A stretch of DNA of 64,000 nt from contig NZ_CP022203.1 in assembly GCF_002305895.1 (NCBI RefSeq), forward strand, positions 5,000,501 through 5,064,500. The letters are read 5' to 3'. Source of the stretch: Corallococcus macrosporus DSM 14697 (GTDB lineage: Bacteria; Myxococcota; Myxococcia; Myxococcales; Myxococcaceae). The translations under genes were made by a program, and so were the position numbers. The notes under the pieces were generated by a model, which had not been told where the DNA came from, made no database searches, and worked only from the letters and a program-made list of their open reading frames with translations. Every line of letters begins with the position of its first letter. Position 1 is the stretch's first letter. Positions 60,260 through 64,000 of the stretch are shown in pieces.

Positions 60260-60901
60260 TCCCGGCACGACGTCCACCGGACGGTTACGATGAAGCCGCA
60301 ACACAGACGTCAGCTCACCAAATCGTGACGCCGGGTACACCATGAACAGCGTGCCTCGCGGCACCAGCAGGTGGTCCGCCGCGCGCACCACATCCTGGAG
60401 TTCACACGCCAGTTCATGCCGAGCAACCGCCTTCTCCATGGACACGCTGCTGCGCCCCGCAGCCCGCGCCCGGTACGGTGGATTGCACAGCACATGCGCG
60501 AAGCCGCCCGCAGCGAACTGTGCCCCTACCCTGCGCAGGTTCCCCTGCACCAGCGACACCTCGCGCTCACAGCGGTTGAGGTACACGTTCCGCTCGGCCT
60601 GGGAGAACAGACGCCGCTGAAGCTCCAGCGCAGTGATGTCCTTGCGCCCCAGCTTGCGCGCGAGCACCAGGGGGATGGTTCCGCAGCCCGTGTCCAAATC
60701 CATCAACCGCCCCCGCTGCGCCCTCGTCCATGGCGAAGTGCGCCAGCAACAGCGGGTCCAACGTGAAGCGGTACCCCTGACGGCGTTGCAGCACCTGCAC
60801 CCCGCCGCCACAGAATCCAGCGTCTCCCCGGACCCCGGCCGGATTTCGAGCGGAACACGCCGGAGAAGGTCCTCCGGCGGGCTTTGGCTCAGGATCCACA
60901 C
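60260..60901 (-). pseudogene. tRNA1(Val) N6-adenine methyltransferase-like gene, truncated and frameshifted
   Basis: From GTG 60901 on the minus strand: VWILSQSPPEDLLRRVPLEI, then a shift to GGGVQVLQRRQGYRFTLDPL, LLAHFAMDEG, then a shift back near 60700 to LMDLDTGCGTIPLVLARKLG (SAM-binding), HVLCNPPYRARAAG (NPPY catalytic motif) and VPRGTLFMVYPASRFGELTS, after which homology fades at about 60290, where IS66 debris begins. The TrmN6 pattern is clear, but two indels and the lost C-terminus make it non-functional as read. It starts 8 bp after the DUF1015 stop, so it was probably the second gene of that operon. Confidence 0.75.
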
Positions 60902-60908
60902 ACCAAGG

Positions 60909-62054
60909 TCAGGCTTCCCGGTCCAGGTAGAGAAGCCCCGCCGGCGGCAGCGGCTCAACCCGCAGCGTGCTGGGGGGCAACGTCGCCTGCGCCTCCATGA
61001 CCGCGCGAACCTCCCACAGCGGGGGCGGGTTGAGCGCGAAGCCCGCTTGGAACATCCCGGACTCCACGCCCTGCACCAGCGACTCCAGGCCCTGCACCGG
61101 GTACACCTGCGAGTGCCCCGGCGCCTCCGGGTCCTTGATGCCCAGCACCGTCCGCAGCACCAGCGCGTTGAGCAGCGCCAGGTCCAGGCTCCGCAGCGTG
61201 GGATTGCGCGGCGCACCCTTCAGGTGCGCCAGGTCCAGCCCCTGACGGAACCGCAGGATGCGGCCTCGCCCACCCGGCAGCACCAGCAGCACCGCGTGGT
61301 GCCCGGTGATGAGCGTGGCCAGCCGCTCCCGCGCCACCGCCAGGCCTCGCGGCGTGTTCAGCGGCTCGTCCAACTCGTAGACGCGCGCATACGCCGTCAC
61401 CAGCGTGAGGAACGTCTCCTCCTTGAAGGTGTCCACGCCCTTGAGTGCCCGGTGGATGGGCAGCAGCTCCAACCCCGGGTCAGACAGCGGCACCACGGCC
61501 GCCAGCGTCGGCCCGCGTTCATCCAGCGCCGCCAGCGGGCGCATGGGCGCCTCATCCAGCACGGCCTGGAGCCGCTTCGACACGGGCGAAGGCTCGATGC
61601 GCCGCAGCGACAGCGTGTTCGGGCCGTACCTGCCCTCCCACACGACGATGGCGCGCTCCGAGGCCTCCGCGAGCAGCCCACGCAGCACCCCGTGGTCATC
61701 CGCCGTGAGCGTGACGGCGGGCTCCGCCTCCCAGGCCCGAGGCCGGTATGGGTCGTGCTCCAACGAAGCGCCCGCATCCGGGTTCAGGGCACACAGCAGG
61801 AAGCGCACCGGCGGGCCGCCGAGCTTCCCGGCGGGGCCCTGCACCTCCACCAGGTACATCGCGGGCCGGGTGTCCCGCAGCAGCGCGCCCGACTCCCTCA
61901 GACGGCGCAGCTCCGCGGTGGGGTTGGCCGCCTCCAGCAGCGGCCGGACGTGGGACGGCTGGGGCACCGCGTTGCCACGCGGCACGTAGCCGCTGGGCTC
62001 CAGCGAGGAGTCCAGCGAGGCAAGGAGGGCCGAGAATGGATTGACGCGCGCCAT
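60909..62054 (-). CDS. DUF1015 family protein
   Basis: 381 residues. DUF1015 pattern: ARVNPFSALLASLDSSLEPS at the start, RESGALLRDTRPAMYLVEVQ, and the C-terminal FQAGFALNPPPLWEVRAVME, PSTLRVEPLPPAGLLYLD, which parallels the family's LNPT-x-P-x-K-S-T-x-F-x-P-K ending in divergent form. Function unknown in the family; often near serine/SerC-type genes, which is not the case here. ATG 62054 was chosen over 62093 for its better N-terminus; there is no clear ribosome binding site. Confidence 0.8.
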   Translation of the reverse strand: MARVNPFSALLASLDSSLEPSGYVPRGNAVPQPSHVRPLLEAANPTAELRRLRESGALLRDTRPAMYLVEVQGPAGKLGGPPVRFLLCALNPDAGASLEHDPYRPRAWEAEPAVTLTADDHGVLRGLLAEASERAIVVWEGRYGPNTLSLRRIEPSPVSKRLQAVLDEAPMRPLAALDERGPTLAAVVPLSDPGLELLPIHRALKGVDTFKEETFLTLVTAYARVYELDEPLNTPRGLAVARERLATLITGHHAVLLVLPGGRGRILRFRQGLDLAHLKGAPRNPTLRSLDLALLNALVLRTVLGIKDPEAPGHSQVYPVQGLESLVQGVESGMFQAGFALNPPPLWEVRAVMEAQATLPPSTLRVEPLPPAGLLYLDREA

Positions 62055-62122
62055 GTCGGGGGGAAGGTGGTGCCTCCTGCCCCGCCGTGCCATGGCGCTC
62101 GCCAGGTTGCTTCAGGCCGCGT

Positions 62123-63553
62123 CTACCACCAGACGTTCGTGTACGGCCGTTCCTTCTCCGAGCGGCCGACCATCTTCACGGCCGAACGGTCCACGCTCTC
62201 CTCCCACAGCAGGCTCACCGTGGTGATGGCGCCCGCCGAGCCCAGGAAGGACAGGACGTACGGCGTGGACTGGTCGAAACCACCCAGCACCAGACCGGAG
62301 ATGAGCAGCACCACCGCGCCCACGCCGCTGCCGAAGATGTTCGCTCGGACGATTTGGGACGGCGTCGGGTTGTAGCGCATGGTGGCCAGCGCCAGCGCGC
62401 CCGCGCCGATGCCCGGCGCCAGGAGCAGCGTGTCCCGCCACGTCTTGCCGGACACGGGCGTCCCGGAGAAGTGGATGATGGCCAGCAGCAACGCCGCATA
62501 GGCCGCGCCCCAGCCCGCACCGGAGGAGATCAACAGGCCGTCATTGAGCGGGAGCTGCCCTCCGCCAATGCCCGCGGTGAGCCACGCACCCAGCTCCGCG
62601 CCCAGGAAGGCGGACCACGTCAGGATGCCCGCGTCCTGCGTGAAGAGGTCCATCAGGCCCGCGGTGAACATGCCGCCCACCACCGAGTTGGCGATGCCGA
62701 AGGTCGCCATGGGCCGGTCCACCCAGTTGTTGAACTGCCACCACGACGAGGCACCGAAGCCCAGGCCCGCGCCGATGAGCGTGCCCGCCAGCATCGCCTC
62801 ACGCGAGCTCTTGTCGAAGTTGAAGTCGCTGGCGAACGCCTGCGTGAAGAAGCCACCCAGCGCGCCCAGCGCCGTGTGGTGCACGATGAAGCTGAAGCTG
62901 CCCGGGCCCGACAGGAACGGTCCCTGGCGCGGCCGGCCGTCCAGCATCACGCCCGTGTCCTCCACCGGAGGCACGCCCCGCTTCGCCATGGCCTGGTCGT
63001 CTGGCGTCAGCGGCGACTGCGGCTTCGTCCGCAGCGAGTCCGGATCCGGGGGCAGCGTGGGCGCGTCGCTCACGGCCGGCTCCTGGGCATCCGGCGAAGG
63101 GTAGGCATCCTGCGCGGGGGGATAGCCCGGCTGCGTCTGCGGCTGCGCGTACGGGTCCACGGGCTGCTGGGACGACGGTTGCCCATACGGGTCCGCCGGT
63201 TGCGCCGACGACGGCGGCTGCGCATACGGGTCCGCGGACGGCTGGGACTGCGGCTGCCCGTACGAATCCACGGGCTGCTGCGCTGGCGGCTGCCCATACG
63301 AATCCACGGGCTGCTGCGGCTGCGGTTGCGCGGACGACGGCGGTTGCGCATACGGGTCCGCGGGCGGCTGCGGCTCCGCTTGGCGATACGTGGGCTGCGG
63401 CGGGGCCGCGTAACCCGCGGGGGCAGGCGGCGGCTGCGAATACCCGGGGGATGGATAGGTTCCGCCCGCCTGCGCCTTCGCGGGCTCCGGAAGGACCAGC
63501 GCGAGAGCGAGGGCGGTGATGGGGAGACAGCTCCAGGTTCTCAGTGATGACAC
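62123..63553 (-). CDS. Exported membrane protein with Gln/Pro repeat region
   Basis: 476 residues from GTG 63553 (AAGGAG 8 nt upstream). Signal peptide LPITALALALVLPEPAKA. Residues ~25-160 are a low-complexity repeat of PYAQPPSSAQP / VDSYGQPP units. After a short acidic linker come about eight hydrophobic glycine-rich helices (ALGALGGFFTQAFA, LIGAGLGFGASSWWQ, LLLAPGIGAGALALATM, VGAVVLLISGLVLGGF), ending ERPYTNVWW. The mix of signal peptide, disordered repeat and polytopic domain is seen in myxobacterial envelope proteins; no family recognised. Confidence 0.75.
   Translation of the reverse strand: MSSLRTWSCLPITALALALVLPEPAKAQAGGTYPSPGYSQPPPAPAGYAAPPQPTYRQAEPQPPADPYAQPPSSAQPQPQQPVDSYGQPPAQQPVDSYGQPQSQPSADPYAQPPSSAQPADPYGQPSSQQPVDPYAQPQTQPGYPPAQDAYPSPDAQEPAVSDAPTLPPDPDSLRTKPQSPLTPDDQAMAKRGVPPVEDTGVMLDGRPRQGPFLSGPGSFSFIVHHTALGALGGFFTQAFASDFNFDKSSREAMLAGTLIGAGLGFGASSWWQFNNWVDRPMATFGIANSVVGGMFTAGLMDLFTQDAGILTWSAFLGAELGAWLTAGIGGGQLPLNDGLLISSGAGWGAAYAALLLAIIHFSGTPVSGKTWRDTLLLAPGIGAGALALATMRYNPTPSQIVRANIFGSGVGAVVLLISGLVLGGFDQSTPYVLSFLGSAGAITTVSLLWEESVDRSAVKMVGRSEKERPYTNVWW
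63095..63445. repeat. Coding tandem repeats (Pro-Tyr-x-Gln-Pro type)
   Basis: Degenerate 12- to 30-bp units encoding ADPYAQPP, VDSYGQPP and SSAQP recur about ten times within the exported membrane protein gene. Several units are nearly identical at DNA level (tgcgcatacgggtccgc), so copy number may vary between strains. Confidence 0.7.
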
Positions 63554-63713
63554 GCAAGGACTCCTTCGGTCCGGCCGGGCGGCAGAAAACCACAACCTGT
63601 CCCCGGGTGCCGGAAATTGGAGCGCCACCCGACCTTCCGTGTCCCCTCGTTCACAGCCACGCACTCCTTTTCTTCCGCGACGCGAACTCGGCTCGCGTAT
63701 CAACTGAGGCCCC

Positions 63714-64000
63714 ATGCCTGAAGGCTTCTCGTGGTCCGAACTCGGCGTCGACTCGGCGCGTGTCCAGGTGGTGAAGGACCTCCCCCTGCCCTCCGGCCGC
63801 CGCGACTTCGTCCTCTATTGGTGCATGGTCAACCATCGCGCCGAACAGAACCACGCGCTGGACGCCGCCATCGGCCTGGGCAACCACCTGGGCCTGCCCG
63901 TCGTCGTCTACCAGGCCATCCGTCCGGACTACCCCTACGCGTCGGACCGGCTCCACGCCTGGGCCCTGGAGGGGATGATGGACATGGCCGCCGGCTGCGC
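63714..64000 (+). CDS. Deoxyribodipyrimidine photolyase, N-terminal part (runs past window end)
   Basis: The first 95 residues only. DFVLYWCMVNHRAEQNHALD, LGNHLGLPVVVYQAIRPDYP and SDRLHAWALEGM match the photolyase/cryptochrome N-terminal alpha/beta domain in the class II style (x-LYW-x-N-x-R-x-E-x-N-x-AL). It would repair UV-induced pyrimidine dimers with FAD. ATG 63714 has GAGG 4-5 nt upstream. Divergent from the repeat-rich membrane protein gene, 160 bp apart. Confidence 0.8.
   Translation, partial: MPEGFSWSELGVDSARVQVVKDLPLPSGRRDFVLYWCMVNHRAEQNHALDAAIGLGNHLGLPVVVYQAIRPDYPYASDRLHAWALEGMMDMAAGC

Noticed and set aside
63095-63445. CRISPR-like array
   Set aside because: Repeats are in frame, degenerate and encode Pro/Gln-rich protein; there are no unique spacers of constant length and no cas genes.

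Overview
The window looks like a chromosomal segment of a fruiting myxobacterium (Myxococcaceae, near Myxococcus/Corallococcus). The DNA is very GC-rich with strong G/C third-position bias. The clearest marker is the light-response locus gufA-carQ-carR-carS (13.3-15.7 kb), whose order, gene lengths and overlaps match the Myxococcus xanthus locus. Other signs are a nonribosomal peptide synthetase (NRPS) tail, many lipoproteins, and an ELWxxDGT-repeat protein.

Layout. 0-5.6 kb: 3' end of an NRPS (A-PCP-C-A-PCP-TE) coupled to a small membrane protein. 5.7-13.3 kb: RhlE-type RNA helicase, an EF-G paralogue, a TPR/cNMP-type protein, a FKBP lipoprotein and a metallophosphoesterase. 13.3-15.7 kb: gufA divergent from carQRS. 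15.7-25.6 kb: envelope and hypothetical genes, AI-2E-type permease, a P1-family peptidase next to a double ATP-grasp ligase-like protein, an RDD protein and hemB. 25.8-29.9 kb: an ABC exporter with a membrane-anchored partner, then small membrane proteins. 30.0-32.4 kb: a large AAA+ ATPase with unrecognised N-terminal modules. 32.4-38.3 kb: accessory stretch with insertion-sequence and gene remnants, a frameshifted anion permease, an oxidoreductase and a DUF2239 gene. 38.3-44.7 kb: lipoprotein, LysR-pirin pair, ELWxxDGT fusion. 45.0-51.5 kb: a CPA2/Kef antiporter and a DUF1592/DUF1552 secreted pair, in DNA visibly richer in GATC than the flanks.

51.7-60.9 kb is an accessory hotspot. A decayed TnsB/TnsC-like transposon (transposase plus ATPase, both disrupted) carries a nested IS630-family element with 28-bp inverted repeats. 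It is cut by a distinctly AT-richer island holding two abutting genes that I read as a Hachiman anti-phage system: hamA (DUF1837, PD-(D/E)XK nuclease) and hamB (SF2 helicase). The far side of the island is an IS66 transposase fragment and a truncated, frameshifted tRNA methyltransferase. Core-like sequence resumes with a DUF1015 gene, a repeat-rich membrane protein and the start of a photolyase.

Functional themes. CarQ (ECF sigma), CarR (membrane anti-sigma) and CarS (antirepressor) would control light-induced carotenoid synthesis. HamA and HamB would act together as nuclease and helicase against invading DNA. The LysR-pirin pair shares a putative triple operator half-site array. Several broken genes differ from an intact frame by one base in a G/C run, so true decay and residual sequencing error should be separated before they are called dead. 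No tRNA, rRNA or CRISPR array was seen.
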